This document shows, in pieces, positions 10,384-21,028 of a stretch of DNA of 64,000 nucleotides. Below the pieces are notes generated by a model, which was not told the DNA's origin, ran no database searches, and saw only the letters and a program-made list of their open reading frames with translations. The stretch comes from Melaminivora suipulveris (GTDB taxonomy: Bacteria > Pseudomonadota > Gammaproteobacteria > Burkholderiales > Burkholderiaceae_C), in NCBI RefSeq assembly GCF_003008575.1, contig NZ_CP027667.1:1802501-1866500 (forward strand), given 5' to 3'. The translations under genes were made by a program, and so were the position numbers. Position 1 is the first letter of the stretch. Each line of letters opens with the position of its first letter.

Positions 10384-10432
10384 GCCTTCAGTCGGCGTGT
10401 ATCAATCGTCTTTAGCTATTATTTTAATAGCA
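10384..10432 (+). repeat. Comamonadaceae-type intergenic repeat, copy 2
   Basis: Sequence CCTTCAGTCGGCGTGTATCA followed by AGCTATTATTTTAATAGC, a short perfect hairpin. It lies between the 3' ends of the convergent GGDEF and dprA genes. Confidence 0.8.
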
Positions 10433-10445
10433 CAATCGCAAGAGC

Positions 10446-11615
10446 TCAGGCGCGTGCCAGGCGCTGGAACAACCCACCCGGCAGCCGCGCCACGTGGCCG
10501 TCCAGCTCCAGCTCCAGCAGCCGCGCCTGCAGCCGCGCGGCATCCAGCCCGGTGCGGGCGACGAGCGCGTCCAGACTGGTGGGGTCGAAGCCCAGCGCCT
10601 GCAGCACCTCGTCGCCGGCAGATGGCCTGGCGGCCGATGGCGCGGACTCCTCGGGTGCGGACGCCACGGCCTGCGCCGCCCACGCCCCGCCCAGTCCATC
10701 GAGCACGTCCTGCGCCGTCTCCACCAGCGTCGCGCCGTCGCGCAGCAGCGCGTGGCAGCCGCGCGACTGCGGCGCGTGCACCGAGCCGGGGATGGCGAAG
10801 ACTTCGCGCCCCTGCTCAGCGGCCAGGCGCGCGGTGATCAGGGAGCCCGAGGCCAGCGCCGCCTCCACCACCAGCGTGCCCCGCGACAGGCCGGAGATGA
10901 TGCGGTTCCTCTGCGGAAAATGCTGCGCCAGCGGCGGCGCGCCCAGCGGGTATTCGCTGACCAGCAGGCCGTGGCGCGCGATGCGCTGCGCCAGCGCCTC
11001 GTTGGCGCGCGGGTAGACGCGGTCCAGCCCGGTGCCGACCACGGCGACGGTGCGCGCCGCCGTGCCGGCGGCATCTTCGCCCGCCTGCGCCAGCGCGCCC
11101 TCGTGCGCGGCGGCGTCCACGCCCAGCGCCAGGCCCGAGACGATGCACAGGCCCTGCGCCGCCAATGCGCGGGCGAACTGGCGCGCGTGTTCGCGGCCTT
11201 GCGGCGTCGGGTTGCGGCTGCCGACCACCGCCAGGCAGCGCTGCGGCGCGAACGGTCGCGTGCCGTCCAGGAGCTGCGGCGCGCCCGACAGATACAGCAG
11301 CAGCGGCGGGTCGGCCGTGGCCAGCAGCGCGGGCGGATAGGCGGCGTCGCCCAGCGTGACGATGGCGTGGCGCGCGCCGCCGCTTCCGCCCTGCAGCCAG
11401 TCCCAGGTGCGGTCGATCTGCTCTTGCAGGCCGGCCGGAGGCAGGGTCAGCGCCTGCGCCGGCGCCGCTGCGATGCAGGCGCGCCAGGCCGCCTCGCCAC
11501 GCTCGAACACGGTTTGCGGCAGGCCGAAAGCGGCCAGCAGCCGCCGCGCGCTGGTGCGGCCCACGCCGGGGGTGGTGGTCAGGCGCAGCCAGGCGGCGAG
11601 CTCGTCGCGCTCCAT
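10446..11615 (-). CDS. dprA: DNA-processing protein DprA
   Basis: 389 residues. DprA binds incoming single-stranded DNA during natural transformation and loads RecA. The Rossmann-like core is visible: CLAVVGSRNPTPQGREHAR, GLCIVSGLALGVDAAAHEGAL, TVAVVGTGLDRVYPRAN, RNRIISGLSRGTLVVEAAL and REVFAIPGS. A short helical N-terminal region precedes it, and a C-terminal winged-helix-like segment (DEVLQALGFDPTSLDALVARTG) follows. It lies 24 bases downstream of the LysM gene on the same strand, a pairing I associate with betaproteobacteria, where dprA, a LysM protein and def cluster. Confidence 0.93.
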   Translation of the reverse strand: MERDELAAWLRLTTTPGVGRTSARRLLAAFGLPQTVFERGEAAWRACIAAAPAQALTLPPAGLQEQIDRTWDWLQGGSGGARHAIVTLGDAAYPPALLATADPPLLLYLSGAPQLLDGTRPFAPQRCLAVVGSRNPTPQGREHARQFARALAAQGLCIVSGLALGVDAAAHEGALAQAGEDAAGTAARTVAVVGTGLDRVYPRANEALAQRIARHGLLVSEYPLGAPPLAQHFPQRNRIISGLSRGTLVVEAALASGSLITARLAAEQGREVFAIPGSVHAPQSRGCHALLRDGATLVETAQDVLDGLGGAWAAQAVASAPEESAPSAARPSAGDEVLQALGFDPTSLDALVARTGLDAARLQARLLELELDGHVARLPGGLFQRLARA

Positions 11616-11639
11616 GGGCTGTGCGCTCAGAGCCCGGCC

Positions 11640-12851
11640 TTACTCGGGGTTGACCAGGCGGTCGCCCACCACCACCGGCTGCTGCGCCTGCAGCACCAGC
11701 GCGTAGGAGACGCGATCGAAGGTGCGAAACACCATGGCCAGGCCGTTGGGCTCATTGGGCAGGCGCAGGCTGGGGCGGTCCTCGTCGGTCTTGTCGGTCA
11801 TGACGCGGCCGCGCGTGATCAGCTGCAGCACGTGGCCGGCCTGCATGCCGTCGTCGCTGCCGCGGTTGATGGCGATGACCGAGTTCTGCCCGGCATAGCG
11901 CACCGCGGCACCGCCGTACAGCGAGACCACGGCGGCGTCGACCTCCTCGCGTGGCGCGCGCGGCGCGTAGTTGGCAAAGCTGCGCTCGGGCACGGGCAGC
12001 AGGCGGTCGCCCACGCGCACTTCCTCCACGGTGCGGCCGAGCTCCACCGTGGCCGGCACGATCTCGCCCTGCACCTCGCCCTTGGCGTTGGTGCTGCGCT
12101 CGACCGACTCGCCGCGCACCAGCGTGGCCTGGCCGACGAACTGCGCCTCGTAGCCCAGCACCTGGCCGCTGACCGGGTCCTTCAGCGGAGTGGCGTTGCG
12201 GAAGATGCGCCACTGGCGCGCCGCGCCGGGCTCCAGCTCCAGCGGATTGCCCTGCGGGCCGCGCGCGTAGACACGGTCGCCGTGGGCCAGGATGACGCGC
12301 TGGTCGCGCGCGGCGACGATGCGCGGCGCCTGCGACAGCTCCAGCTCATCGACCACCAGCGGCTCGGCCAGGAAGGGCTCGATCAGGTGCGCCTGCAGCG
12401 TGGGGATGGACGCCGAGGCCAGGCTCTCGCTGCGCGTGCGCGGCGACACGCGCACCGTTTCCGGACCCTGCTGCGCGCTGCCGGGCGCGGTGGTGCGCAG
12501 GCGGGCATAGCCGCCCTCGCGGTCCAGAAACAAAGTCTGGCCGGGGTAGATCAGGTGCGGGTTGGCGACGCTTTGCAGGTTCATGCCCCACAGCTCGGGC
12601 CAGCGCCAGGGCCGGTTCAGGTACAGCGCGGCAATCGCCCACAGCGTGTCGCCGCGCTGCACCACGTAGGTGTCGGGCGCGCGCGGCGCCAGTTCGGCCA
12701 GCGGCACGCCGCGCTCGGCCACCTGCTGGGCGGTGGCGCGCTGCGCGGCGGTGACCGGGTGGGTTTGCTGCGCCTGCGCGGCCGGGGCCAGCAGCGCGGC
12801 CGCGGCGGCTGCGGCCGCCCAGGCCTTCAGGTGGTGGTGTCGGTGATCCAT
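11640..12851 (-). CDS. Exported LysM-domain protein
   Basis: 403 residues from ATG 12851. A signal peptide rich in alanine ends at APAAQAQ. One LysM domain follows at about residues 60-110 ([19 protein letters not shown], then [13 protein letters not shown]), which binds peptidoglycan glycan. The remaining 290 residues are a domain of unknown function rich in beta-strand patterns and valines. The protein is expected in the periplasm at the cell wall. It is divergent from def across about 190 bases (12852-13041) in which I see no clear promoter, and heads a run with dprA. Confidence 0.88.
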   Translation of the reverse strand: MDHRHHHLKAWAAAAAAAALLAPAAQAQQTHPVTAAQRATAQQVAERGVPLAELAPRAPDTYVVQRGDTLWAIAALYLNRPWRWPELWGMNLQSVANPHLIYPGQTLFLDREGGYARLRTTAPGSAQQGPETVRVSPRTRSESLASASIPTLQAHLIEPFLAEPLVVDELELSQAPRIVAARDQRVILAHGDRVYARGPQGNPLELEPGAARQWRIFRNATPLKDPVSGQVLGYEAQFVGQATLVRGESVERSTNAKGEVQGEIVPATVELGRTVEEVRVGDRLLPVPERSFANYAPRAPREEVDAAVVSLYGGAAVRYAGQNSVIAINRGSDDGMQAGHVLQLITRGRVMTDKTDEDRPSLRLPNEPNGLAMVFRTFDRVSYALVLQAQQPVVVGDRLVNPE

Positions 12852-13041
12852 CGGAAAGAACTGCCCCTCTCGCTGGCCGCCCTGCGGCCCGTGCAAACCT
12901 TGTGACGGCGGGCGCCGCGTCGGCCGCCAGCCCGTGCGGCGATTCTGGTCTCAAGCCCTTGAACGGGCAACGATTATTGCGGCAGGCCCCGGCGGGGCGG
13001 CGCGGAAGTGGCGAAAATGTCGAAACACTCGTCTCCCCGCC

Positions 13042-13551
13042 ATGGCCATTCTTTCGATTCTCTGCTTTCCCGATCCCCGCCTGCACAAGGTCGCCCAGCC
13101 GGTCGCGGCGGTCGACGATCGCGTGCGCGCCATCGTCCGCGACATGCTGGAGACCATGTACGACGCCAAGGGCATCGGGCTGGCGGCCACGCAGGTGGAC
13201 GTCCACGAGCGCATCGTCGTCATCGACGTGTCCGAGGAGCGCAACCAGCCGCAGGTGCTGATCAACCCCGAGCTGGTCTGGGCCAGCCCCGAGACGCGCA
13301 TGGGCGAGGAAGGCTGCCTGTCCGTGCCCGGCATCTACGACGGCGTCGAGCGCTCGCTGGCGGTGCATGTGCGCGCACTGGATGAAAGCGGCGCCGAGCG
13401 CCTGATCGAGGCCGAGGACCTGCTGGCCGTGTGCATCCAGCACGAGATGGACCACCTGATGGGCAAGGTCTTCGTCGAATATCTCTCGCCGCTCAAGCGC
13501 GGGCGCATCAAGACCAAACTGCTCAAGCAGCAAAAAGCGGCGCACGCATGA
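13042..13551 (+). CDS. def: Peptide deformylase
   Basis: 169 residues, normal length. It removes the N-formyl group from nascent proteins in the cytosol using a metal ion. All three family motifs are intact: [15 protein letters not shown] with metal ligand Cys92, and QHEMDHLMG with His134, catalytic Glu135 and His138. ATG 13042 fits the family start ([14 protein letters not shown]). The stop overlaps the next start (ATGA), and fmt follows, so the formylation and deformylation enzymes are together. Confidence 0.97.
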   Translation: MAILSILCFPDPRLHKVAQPVAAVDDRVRAIVRDMLETMYDAKGIGLAATQVDVHERIVVIDVSEERNQPQVLINPELVWASPETRMGEEGCLSVPGIYDGVERSLAVHVRALDESGAERLIEAEDLLAVCIQHEMDHLMGKVFVEYLSPLKRGRIKTKLLKQQKAAHA

Positions 13552-14039
13552 GGCCCCTGGCGCTGCCCGCCCTGCTGGCGCTGGCTGCGCTGCTCGCCGG
13601 TTGCGCCGTACCGGAGCGTCTGGCCCCCGGCACGCCGCGTGCGCAGGTGCTGGCCGAGCTGGGCACGCCGACATCGACCGCGGCGCTGCCGGATGGTGGC
13701 GAGCGCCTGCTCTACAGCCGCCAGCCCGCCGGCCAGCAGGTCTACCACGTGGACCTGGACGCGCGCCAGCGCGTGCTGCACGTGGCGCAGGTGCTGACGC
13801 TCGCGCAGTTCCAGGCGCTGCGCCTGGGCCAGGACACGCGCGAGGACGTGCGCCAGCGCTTCGGCCCGCCGGCGCTGGTCGAGCGCGTGGCGCGCTTTGC
13901 CGGCGACGTCTGGACCTACCGCATCCTCGACATGGGCGAACCCCGGCAGGCCCACGTCCATATCGACCCGGCCGGCGTGGTGCGCCAGGTGCTGTTCACC
14001 GACGAACGCCTGGGCGAGCCGGACAGTCGCGCCGATTGA
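13548..14039 (+). CDS. Lipoprotein with SmpA/OmlA-like fold
   Basis: 163 residues. The N-terminus is a lipoprotein signal with lipobox LLAGC. The mature part has two similar segments typical of BamE/SmpA-type domains: [20 protein letters not shown] with [16 protein letters not shown], and [18 protein letters not shown] with WTYRILDMG. It is probably attached to the outer membrane and exposed to the periplasm. Wedged between def and fmt with ATGA coupling to def, it is likely co-expressed with them, although its function is not obviously related. It is not BamE itself, judging by length and the repeated module. Confidence 0.75.
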   Translation: MRPLALPALLALAALLAGCAVPERLAPGTPRAQVLAELGTPTSTAALPDGGERLLYSRQPAGQQVYHVDLDARQRVLHVAQVLTLAQFQALRLGQDTREDVRQRFGPPALVERVARFAGDVWTYRILDMGEPRQAHVHIDPAGVVRQVLFTDERLGEPDSRAD

Positions 14040-14061
14040 TTTCCTCCAAGCCTTTCCTTCG

Positions 14062-15033
14062 ATGAGAGTGATCTTTGCCGGCACGCCGGACTTCGCGCGC
14101 GCGGCCCTGGCCGCGCTGCTGGATGCCGGCCACGAGGTGCCGCTGGTGCTGACCCAGCCCGACCGCCCGGCCGGGCGCGGCATGAAGCTGCAGGCTTCGC
14201 CCGTCAAGCAACTGGCGCTTGCGCGCGGCATCGCCGTGGCCCAGCCGCGCAGCCTGCGCCTGGACGGCAAGTACCCCGAGGACGCCGCCGCCGCGCAGGC
14301 CGCGTTGTTCGGCGCGCAGGCCAATGTCATGGTCGTAGCCGCCTACGGCCTGATCCTGCCGCAGTGGGTATTGGATCTCCCTCCGCTGGGGTGTCTCAAC
14401 ATCCACGCCAGCCTGCTGCCGCGCTGGCGCGGCGCCGCGCCCATCCACCGCGTCATCGAGGCCGGCGACGAGCAGACCGGCATCACCATCATGCAGATGG
14501 ACGCCGGCCTGGACACTGGCGACATGCTGCTGCGCCGCGCCCTGCCCATCGCGCCGGGCGACACCACGGCCAGCCTGCACGACCGGCTGGCCGAGCTGGG
14601 CGGCCGGCTCATCGTGCAGGCGCTGCAGGACGCCGAGCACGGCCGGCTGCAGGCCACGCCGCAGCCGCAGGACGGCATCACCTACGCGCACAAGATCGAC
14701 AAGGCCGAGGCCGCCATCGACTGGCACGAGCCGGCCGAGGTCATCGCGCGCCGCGTGCGCGCCTTCGATCCCTTCCCTGGCGCGGCGACCACGCTGCAGG
14801 GCGAGGCGCTCAAGGTGTGGGGTTGCGAAATTGATAGCACACCACGCATGAACCACGCCGGCCCAGGCCAGATTTTGCTTGTAAACGATGCCGGTGTGCA
14901 CGTCGCCTGCGGCGACGGCACGGCGCTGATCCTGACCGCGCTGCAACGCCCCGGCGGCAAGCGCCTGGCGGCGCACGAGTTCCTGCGCGGCGTGCAGCTC
15001 ACGCCAGGCATGGTGCTGGGCGGCGGCGCATGA
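14062..15033 (+). CDS. fmt: Methionyl-tRNA formyltransferase
   Basis: 323 residues. It formylates initiator Met-tRNA with 10-formyltetrahydrofolate. The catalytic residues are visible: Asn113 and His115 in [20 protein letters not shown] and Asp151 in [10 protein letters not shown]. The tRNA-binding C-terminal domain is complete and ends [11 protein letters not shown]. The loop in that domain encoded by about 14826-14882 has nucleotide similarity to the intergenic repeat seen elsewhere in this window. The azlC start overlaps the stop (ATGA). Confidence 0.97.
   Translation: MRVIFAGTPDFARAALAALLDAGHEVPLVLTQPDRPAGRGMKLQASPVKQLALARGIAVAQPRSLRLDGKYPEDAAAAQAALFGAQANVMVVAAYGLILPQWVLDLPPLGCLNIHASLLPRWRGAAPIHRVIEAGDEQTGITIMQMDAGLDTGDMLLRRALPIAPGDTTASLHDRLAELGGRLIVQALQDAEHGRLQATPQPQDGITYAHKIDKAEAAIDWHEPAEVIARRVRAFDPFPGAATTLQGEALKVWGCEIDSTPRMNHAGPGQILLVNDAGVHVACGDGTALILTALQRPGGKRLAAHEFLRGVQLTPGMVLGGGA
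14826..14882 (-). repeat. Segment inside fmt resembling the intergenic repeat
   Basis: Aligned by eye with the reverse complement of the copy at 31669-31722, the stretch shares GATAGC, ACGC, ACGCCG and a TTTTG-CTTG end at matching spacings. It lies in a variable loop of the C-terminal domain of Fmt and keeps the frame; the loop length is close to E. coli Fmt. The resemblance may be coincidence. Confidence 0.35.
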
Positions 15034-15788
15034 GCGGCGCGCGCGCGGCGCTGCTGCGCGAGTGGCTGGCCAATCCCTGGACGCGCCTGGGCGCGCGCGA
15101 CATGCTGGCCACCGGCCTGGGGATCGCCGCCTGGGGCATGGTCACGGGCGTGGCCATGGTCAAGACCGGCCTGCCGGCACCGCTGGCGGTGTTCATGTCG
15201 CTGGTGGTCTATGCCGGCAGCGCGCAGCTGGCGGTGCTGCCGCTGCTGGCCGCCGGCGCGCCGCTGTGGGTCATCTGGCTCACCGCCGCCTGCGTGAACC
15301 TGCGCTTCGTCATCTTCAGCAGCATGTGGCGCAGCTACTTCGCGCACCTGCCGCGCTGGCACCGGCTCTGGCTGGGCTACTTCAGCGGCGACGTGATCTT
15401 CGTCGCCTTTCTCAAACGCTTTCCGAAGGCCGAACCGGCGCCCGAGCAGGTGCCCTACTTCTGGGGCTCGGCGGCGTCGAACTGGCTGGCCTGGCAGGTG
15501 CCGTCGATCGCCGGCATCGTGCTGGCCAACGCCATTCCGCTGTCCTGGGGCCTGGGCTTTGCCGGCGTGCTGGCGCTGCTGGGCATCCTGCTGTCCATGC
15601 TGGGCGACCGCACCAGCTGGCTGGCCACGCTGGTGGCCTGCACGGCGGCGATCGCCGCCTTCGCCCTGCCGCTCAAGCTGAACATCCTGGTGGCCATCGT
15701 TGCCGCAGTCGCCGCCGGCCTGGGCGCCGAGGCGGCCGCGCGCGCCCTGCACCGCTCGCGCCAGCGCGCGCAGGGGCCTGCGGCATGA
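15030..15788 (+). CDS. azlC: Branched-chain amino acid exporter, large subunit AzlC
   Basis: 252 residues with multiple hydrophobic helices. The family landmarks [20 protein letters not shown] and [20 protein letters not shown] are clear. AzlC works with the small AzlD subunit to export branched-chain amino acids (and azaleucine) across the inner membrane. Both junctions are ATGA overlaps, with fmt upstream and azlD downstream, so the pair is read through from the def-fmt operon. Confidence 0.9.
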   Translation: MSGARAALLREWLANPWTRLGARDMLATGLGIAAWGMVTGVAMVKTGLPAPLAVFMSLVVYAGSAQLAVLPLLAAGAPLWVIWLTAACVNLRFVIFSSMWRSYFAHLPRWHRLWLGYFSGDVIFVAFLKRFPKAEPAPEQVPYFWGSAASNWLAWQVPSIAGIVLANAIPLSWGLGFAGVLALLGILLSMLGDRTSWLATLVACTAAIAAFALPLKLNILVAIVAAVAAGLGAEAAARALHRSRQRAQGPAA

Positions 15789-16132
15789 GTGGCGGCACCT
15801 GGCAATCCTGGGTCGGGCCGGTGCTTGCCATCCTCGGCCTGGCCGTCATCACGCTCATCACGCGGGCGTTCTTCATGATCCCCGAGCGTGAGCTGCCGCT
15901 GCCCGACTGGCTGCGCCGCGGCCTGAAATACGCGCCCCTGGCCGCCCTGGCTGGCGTCATCGCGCCGGAGGTGCTGATGAGCGGCGGCGAGCTGGTGCGC
16001 ACCCTGGCCGATGCGCGCCTGCCGGCCGTGCTGCTGGCGGCCGGCTACTACTTCTGGCGCCGCGGCATCCTGGGCACCATCGTCGTCGGCATGGCGGTGT
16101 ACCTGCCGCTGCACATCGGGCTGGGCTGGTAG
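15785..16132 (+). CDS. azlD: Branched-chain amino acid exporter, small subunit AzlD
   Basis: 115 residues with three or four predicted helices (GPVLAILGLAVITLITRAFF, PLAALAGVIAPEVLM, GILGTIVVGMAVYLPLHIGL), as expected for AzlD. The start overlaps the azlC stop by four bases. It ends the def-lipoprotein-fmt-azlC-azlD run; pgk follows after 84 bases with its own spacing. Confidence 0.9.
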   Translation: MSGGTWQSWVGPVLAILGLAVITLITRAFFMIPERELPLPDWLRRGLKYAPLAALAGVIAPEVLMSGGELVRTLADARLPAVLLAAGYYFWRRGILGTIVVGMAVYLPLHIGLGW

Positions 16133-16216
16133 CGGACGCGGGTGGACGGGGCGGCGGCGCGCGTTTCCTACAATCGCGCGCCATCGACGGCTTACCTTGA
16201 TCTCCCGCTTCCGCCC

Positions 16217-17410
<1,194 letters not shown>

Positions 17411-17551
17411 CGCGGCAAGAGCGCGGCAAAACAACACCGGCGCGCCGCCGGGCGCTCGCCTGGGGTGCGGAAACTTGTTTTTACCTCGGGCAGCCTTCAG
17501 AATCTTTTGCAAACGGTGCGCCGCACCCATTCAACCAATCAGGAGGGATGC

Positions 17552-18250
17552 ATGTCCTTGATCAAGGCCCTGGGCCTGTCCACCGCCGCGGCGGCCGCGC
17601 TGGCGCTGGCCGGCTGCGGCAGCGCGCCGATTCCGCTGGCCAAGAATTTCGAGCTGACCAGCCAGCACAAGGTGCGCTCGGCCGGCCATTGGGAGCTGCT
17701 GTCGCGCGACGTGGTGGCGCAGACGCGCGCCACGCTGGGCCAGGTCGGCTACGGCCAGGAGGCGCCGCTGCACGTGGCGCTGCCGCCCAACCCCAGCTCG
17801 TTCGACCTGGCGTTCCGCGACTTTTTGATCACCGAGATGGTGCAGGGCGGCGCCATCGTGCACCAGCAGCCCGGCAGCGGCCTGGAGGTGAACTACCACA
17901 CCCAGCTGGTGCGCCACAACAGCGAGCGGCCGCACTTCATCCCCGGCCAGTTCACCATCATCGCCGCCGGCCTGATCGCCGCCTACGGCCTGCGCCACGA
18001 GCACATCGACGCGCAGCTGCTCGGCGCGCTGGGCCTGACGGCCGCCGCCGACTTCGCCAACAGCATCAACTCCGGCGGCCCCACCAACACCGAGCTGGTC
18101 CTGACCACCACCGTCACGCGCGGCGGCCAGTACATCGCCCGCAAGACCGACGTGTACTACCTGGAGAACGCCGACGTGCCGCTGTTCCTGCGCCCGCTGC
18201 CGCTGCCGCCGGCCTACCGCCCGGTGCCGATGAAGGTGGTGGCGCAATGA
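17552..18250 (+). CDS. Putative lipoprotein, family not recognised
   Basis: 232 residues. A strong Shine-Dalgarno AGGAGGG ends five bases before ATG 17552. The signal ends in lipobox ALAGC, so the protein should be a lipoprotein. The mature part contains a region with VLTTTVTRGGQYIARKTDVY, recalling lipoproteins that handle surface polymers, but I cannot assign a family. It is translationally coupled (ATGA) to the FlgO-like lipoprotein gene, suggesting the two act together in the envelope. Confidence 0.8.
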   Translation: MSLIKALGLSTAAAAALALAGCGSAPIPLAKNFELTSQHKVRSAGHWELLSRDVVAQTRATLGQVGYGQEAPLHVALPPNPSSFDLAFRDFLITEMVQGGAIVHQQPGSGLEVNYHTQLVRHNSERPHFIPGQFTIIAAGLIAAYGLRHEHIDAQLLGALGLTAAADFANSINSGGPTNTELVLTTTVTRGGQYIARKTDVYYLENADVPLFLRPLPLPPAYRPVPMKVVAQ

Positions 18251-18828
18251 CCCGCCGCATGTCCCGCCCCCATGCCCTCGCCCTGGTCTGCGCCCTGCCC
18301 CTGGCGCTGCTCGCCGCCGGCTGCGCCCAGCAGCAACCCGTGCAGCTGCGCGTCGAGCCGAGCTACCAGGAAGCCGCCCGCGCCCCGCTGGTGCAAAGCA
18401 GCCGCGACGCCGTGGCGCAGCTGATCAACGGCCTGAACATCGCCGCCACCGGCCCCGGCCCGGTGCTGGTGGCCACGGTGGTCAACGTGAACGACCTGAG
18501 CGTGTCCTCGCCCCTGGGCCGCACGCTGTCCGAGCAGTACGCCACGGCCATGGCCATGTCCGGCTTTGACGTCAAAGAGATCAAGCTGCGCGGCGACGTC
18601 TTCGTCAAGGAAGGCGCGGGTGAGCTGCTGCTGTCGCGCGAACTCAAAGACATCGCGCGCAACCACAACGCCTCCATGGTGCTGGTGGGCACCTTCTCGC
18701 CCGCCGCCCACTACACCTACGTCAGCATGAAGCTGGTGCGCACCGAGGACAGCCGCATCATCCGCGGCCACGACTACGCCCTGCCCAACGACCGCGACGT
18801 GAACCGGCTGCTGGCGCTGCCGCGCTGA
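18247..18828 (+). CDS. FlgO-like outer-membrane lipoprotein
   Basis: 193 residues with lipobox AAGC. The mature part fits the FlgO domain pattern: QLINGLNIAATGPGPVLVAT, LGRTLSEQYATAMAMSGFDV, ELLLSRELKDIARNHNASMV and YTYVSMKLVRTEDSRIIRGHDY. In vibrios FlgO is an outer-membrane lipoprotein linked to flagellar stability, but no flagellar gene is present here, so a different surface role is likely. A terminator follows at 18859-18882, closing the two-lipoprotein operon. Confidence 0.78.
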   Translation: MTRRMSRPHALALVCALPLALLAAGCAQQQPVQLRVEPSYQEAARAPLVQSSRDAVAQLINGLNIAATGPGPVLVATVVNVNDLSVSSPLGRTLSEQYATAMAMSGFDVKEIKLRGDVFVKEGAGELLLSRELKDIARNHNASMVLVGTFSPAAHYTYVSMKLVRTEDSRIIRGHDYALPNDRDVNRLLALPR

Positions 18829-18858
18829 AAATCGCGCACCGCCCTGATGAACGAACGA

Positions 18859-18882
18859 GGCCGCCCATCCGGGCGGCCTTTG
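18859..18882 (+). terminator. Rho-independent terminator after the FlgO-like gene
   Basis: A perfect 8-bp stem GGCCGCCC / GGGCGGCC with loop ATCC, followed by TTTGTCGTT. It stands 30 bases after the stop codon of the upstream gene. Confidence 0.8.
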
Positions 18883-18913
18883 TCGTTGTGGGGCGGCATT
18901 TACAGTAAAAACA

Positions 18914-18962
18914 CCCCTCAGTCGGCGTGTTACATAACTCTTTAGCTATAAATATAGTAGCA
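18914..18962 (+). repeat. Comamonadaceae-type intergenic repeat, copy 3
   Basis: Core CCTCAGTCGGCGTGTTACAT followed by AGCTATAAATATAGTAGC. It lies between the terminator of the FlgO-like gene and the 3' end of the convergent CsgG-like gene. Confidence 0.75.
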
Positions 18963-19020
18963 AAACAAACCGCCAGCGCACCTTTGGCGGAGCGCTGGCG
19001 GCGGATGGCCTGCCGGCGGA

Positions 19021-20061
19021 TCAGCGCGACAGCGCGTCCAGCGTCGGCGTGTCGAGCTGGCCGGTGGCCCGCAAGCCCTTGTCGTTCTGGAAGGCGCGGA
19101 TGGCGGCCTTGCTGCGCGGGCCGATGGCGCCGTCCGGCGTGCCGACGTTGTAGCCCAGCGCGTTCAGGCGCTCCTGCGCCTCGCGCGCCGACATGCTGGC
19201 CCCTGCGCGGGTTTGCGACGGCGCGGCGCCGCCATCGACCGACAGACGGCCGCCGCCGCCCAGGCCCTGGCCCTGCACTGACTGCGCGCGGTAGTTGCGC
19301 AGGGCGACCACCATCTGGTTGTACGCGTCCATGAAGGCGGCGGTGAGCACCTTGCCCTCGGCCGTGTTCTGGTAGCCGCCCAGGCCGGCGCCGGCGACGC
19401 CGCCGAACAGCCCGCCGAAGCCGGCGAAATCGGTCTTGGAGGCGCTGCCCTCGGAGGCCGCCACCTGCACGCCCGAGCGGTTGTCCACCAGCGTCAGCAT
19501 GGCACTGGCCTCGCGCGTCTTCATGCCCCCGCCGATGGCCGCCACCGCCCGGCCGCGCCCGCCGCCGATCAGGCCGCCCAGCACCGCGCCGGCACCGCCC
19601 GCGTCGTTGTTGGAAAAAATGATCTCGGGCGACAGGCCGTAGTCGGAGGCGACCATCTGGCCCTTGCCGAAGTTGCTGCCGCCGCGCATCTCGCCCGAGC
19701 CCATGAGCTGGCGCTCGCGGTCCATGGCGCGCATGCCGGCGGCGCCGCGCTCGACGACGATGAAGCAGTTGGACTGCTGCACCAGCAGGCGCAGCAGGTT
19801 GGACGTGGGCGGCAGCTTGTACTCGTTGCGCAGGATGGTGTACCAGCCGGCGTCCTGGTTTTCCACCAGCGACACCGTGCCCAGCGGCGCGTCGCAGCGC
19901 TGCAGCTGGCTGCTCTCGCCGGCGGCGGCGCCCCCGGCCGCGGCGCCCGTGGCCACGGTCTTGGACTCGGCGCTGCCCATCTTCATGTTGGTGGTCTCGC
20001 AGCCGGCGAGCGCCAGCGCGGCGCAGGCGCTGGCCAGCAGCGTGAAGGTCTTGCGGTTCAT
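19021..20061 (-). CDS. CsgG-like lipoprotein with C-terminal peptidoglycan-binding domain
   Basis: 346 residues from ATG 20061, preceded by AGGAGA. The lipobox ALAGC marks an outer-membrane lipoprotein. Residues about 60-250 resemble CsgG/HfaB (NCFIVVERGAAGMRAMDRER, then ASDYGLSPEIIFSNNDAGGA, and a glycine-rich segment). The last 60 residues form a PG_binding_1 domain (EAQERLNALGYNVGTPDGAI, then SKAAIRAFQNDKGLRATGQL). CsgG forms the curli secretion pore; fusion to a wall-binding domain would tie such a pore to peptidoglycan. No curlin gene is in the window. It is convergent with the two-lipoprotein operon. Confidence 0.8.
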   Translation of the reverse strand: MNRKTFTLLASACAALALAGCETTNMKMGSAESKTVATGAAAGGAAAGESSQLQRCDAPLGTVSLVENQDAGWYTILRNEYKLPPTSNLLRLLVQQSNCFIVVERGAAGMRAMDRERQLMGSGEMRGGSNFGKGQMVASDYGLSPEIIFSNNDAGGAGAVLGGLIGGGRGRAVAAIGGGMKTREASAMLTLVDNRSGVQVAASEGSASKTDFAGFGGLFGGVAGAGLGGYQNTAEGKVLTAAFMDAYNQMVVALRNYRAQSVQGQGLGGGGRLSVDGGAAPSQTRAGASMSAREAQERLNALGYNVGTPDGAIGPRSKAAIRAFQNDKGLRATGQLDTPTLDALSR

Positions 20062-20219
20062 GGCTCGTCTCTCCTGGTTCGTTCTCTCGCGTACGTGCGC
20101 CACGGCGCGTCGCTGAAAAAAGGCCCGTTCAGGCCCACGGGTCGCCAGCGCGACAGCGCATGAATGTAACCGGATGCCGCCGCGTCACAGGTCGCGCCGA
20201 AGCTGGCCCAGCATTTCTT

Positions 20220-20966
20220 TCATGTTGTTTCGTTTGTCGCAGCCCGCAGGGGCAGACGGTACAGCCACAGCGGCCGGCCCGGCACGGTCTCCAGCCGCGC
20301 ATCGCAGGCGTGGCCCGGCAGCTCGAAGACCAGGCTGGCGATCCAGCTGCCCGGCGCCATATCGCCCTGCGCCTTGGCAGCCACACGCCCCATAATCTCC
20401 GGGCGCTGGAACAGGTAGACCAGGCGGTAGCCGCTCCAGTCCAGCGCCCACATGTCGCCCCGGTGCACACGCGCGAAGGGGCAGCGCAGGCGGCACAGCC
20501 AGGCCAGCGGCCGGCTCCACTCGACGCCCTCCAGCCGGGCCTGCGGATAGGCTTCATGCAGCGCGCGCAGGCCATGGCCCAGGCCGCAGCCGGCGTCGAG
20601 CAGCGCCGATCCGGGCGGCAGGGGCGCGCGCTGCGCCAGGCCCGCCAGTGCCTGCGCCGGCGTAGGAAACAGCGGCGCATCGCGCCAGGCATGCACCGGG
20701 TACAGCGCCAGCAGCGCCGCCAGCGGCAGCAGCCAGGCCCAGGCCGGCAGCATGGCCGCGTCCGACAGCGCCAGCGACAGCGGAAAGCCCAGCGCCATCA
20801 GCGCGCGCCGCCAGCGGCTGCGCAGCAGCGCGCTGGCCGCCAGGCCCAGGGCACTGGCCAGCAGCATGGCCGGCAGCGGATCGAGCCGCAGGCGCAGCGC
20901 CGCCCAGTACAGCAGCCACGCGGCCAGCCAGACCAGCAGCGCGGGCAGGGGCCAGGGCAGGCGCAT
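20220..20966 (-). CDS. Membrane-anchored class I SAM-dependent methyltransferase
   Basis: About 248 residues. The first 100 hold three or four hydrophobic helices (LPALLVWLAAWLLYWAALRL; PAMLLASALGLAASALL; AWAWLLPLAALLALYPV). A Rossmann methyltransferase domain follows, with SAM motif LLDAGCGLGHGLRALHEAYP and acidic motif II LEGVEWSRPL. The substrate is unknown. It is last in the mnmG-par run, 62 bases after parB. The 158 bases between this gene and the CsgG-like start hold no gene I can support. Confidence 0.8.
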   Translation of the reverse strand: MRLPWPLPALLVWLAAWLLYWAALRLRLDPLPAMLLASALGLAASALLRSRWRRALMALGFPLSLALSDAAMLPAWAWLLPLAALLALYPVHAWRDAPLFPTPAQALAGLAQRAPLPPGSALLDAGCGLGHGLRALHEAYPQARLEGVEWSRPLAWLCRLRCPFARVHRGDMWALDWSGYRLVYLFQRPEIMGRVAAKAQGDMAPGSWIASLVFELPGHACDARLETVPGRPLWLYRLPLRAATNETT

Positions 20967-21028
20967 GGCGTGGTGTCGGCGCGGCGCAGGCGGCAAAGCT
21001 GGAGCGCTCGCGTGGGCCGTGGCGCGCG

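Noticed and set aside
10494..12905. Open frame of 803 codons on the plus strand opposite dprA and the LysM gene
   Set aside because: It spans two unrelated well-supported genes and the gap between them, so it is a compositional artefact.
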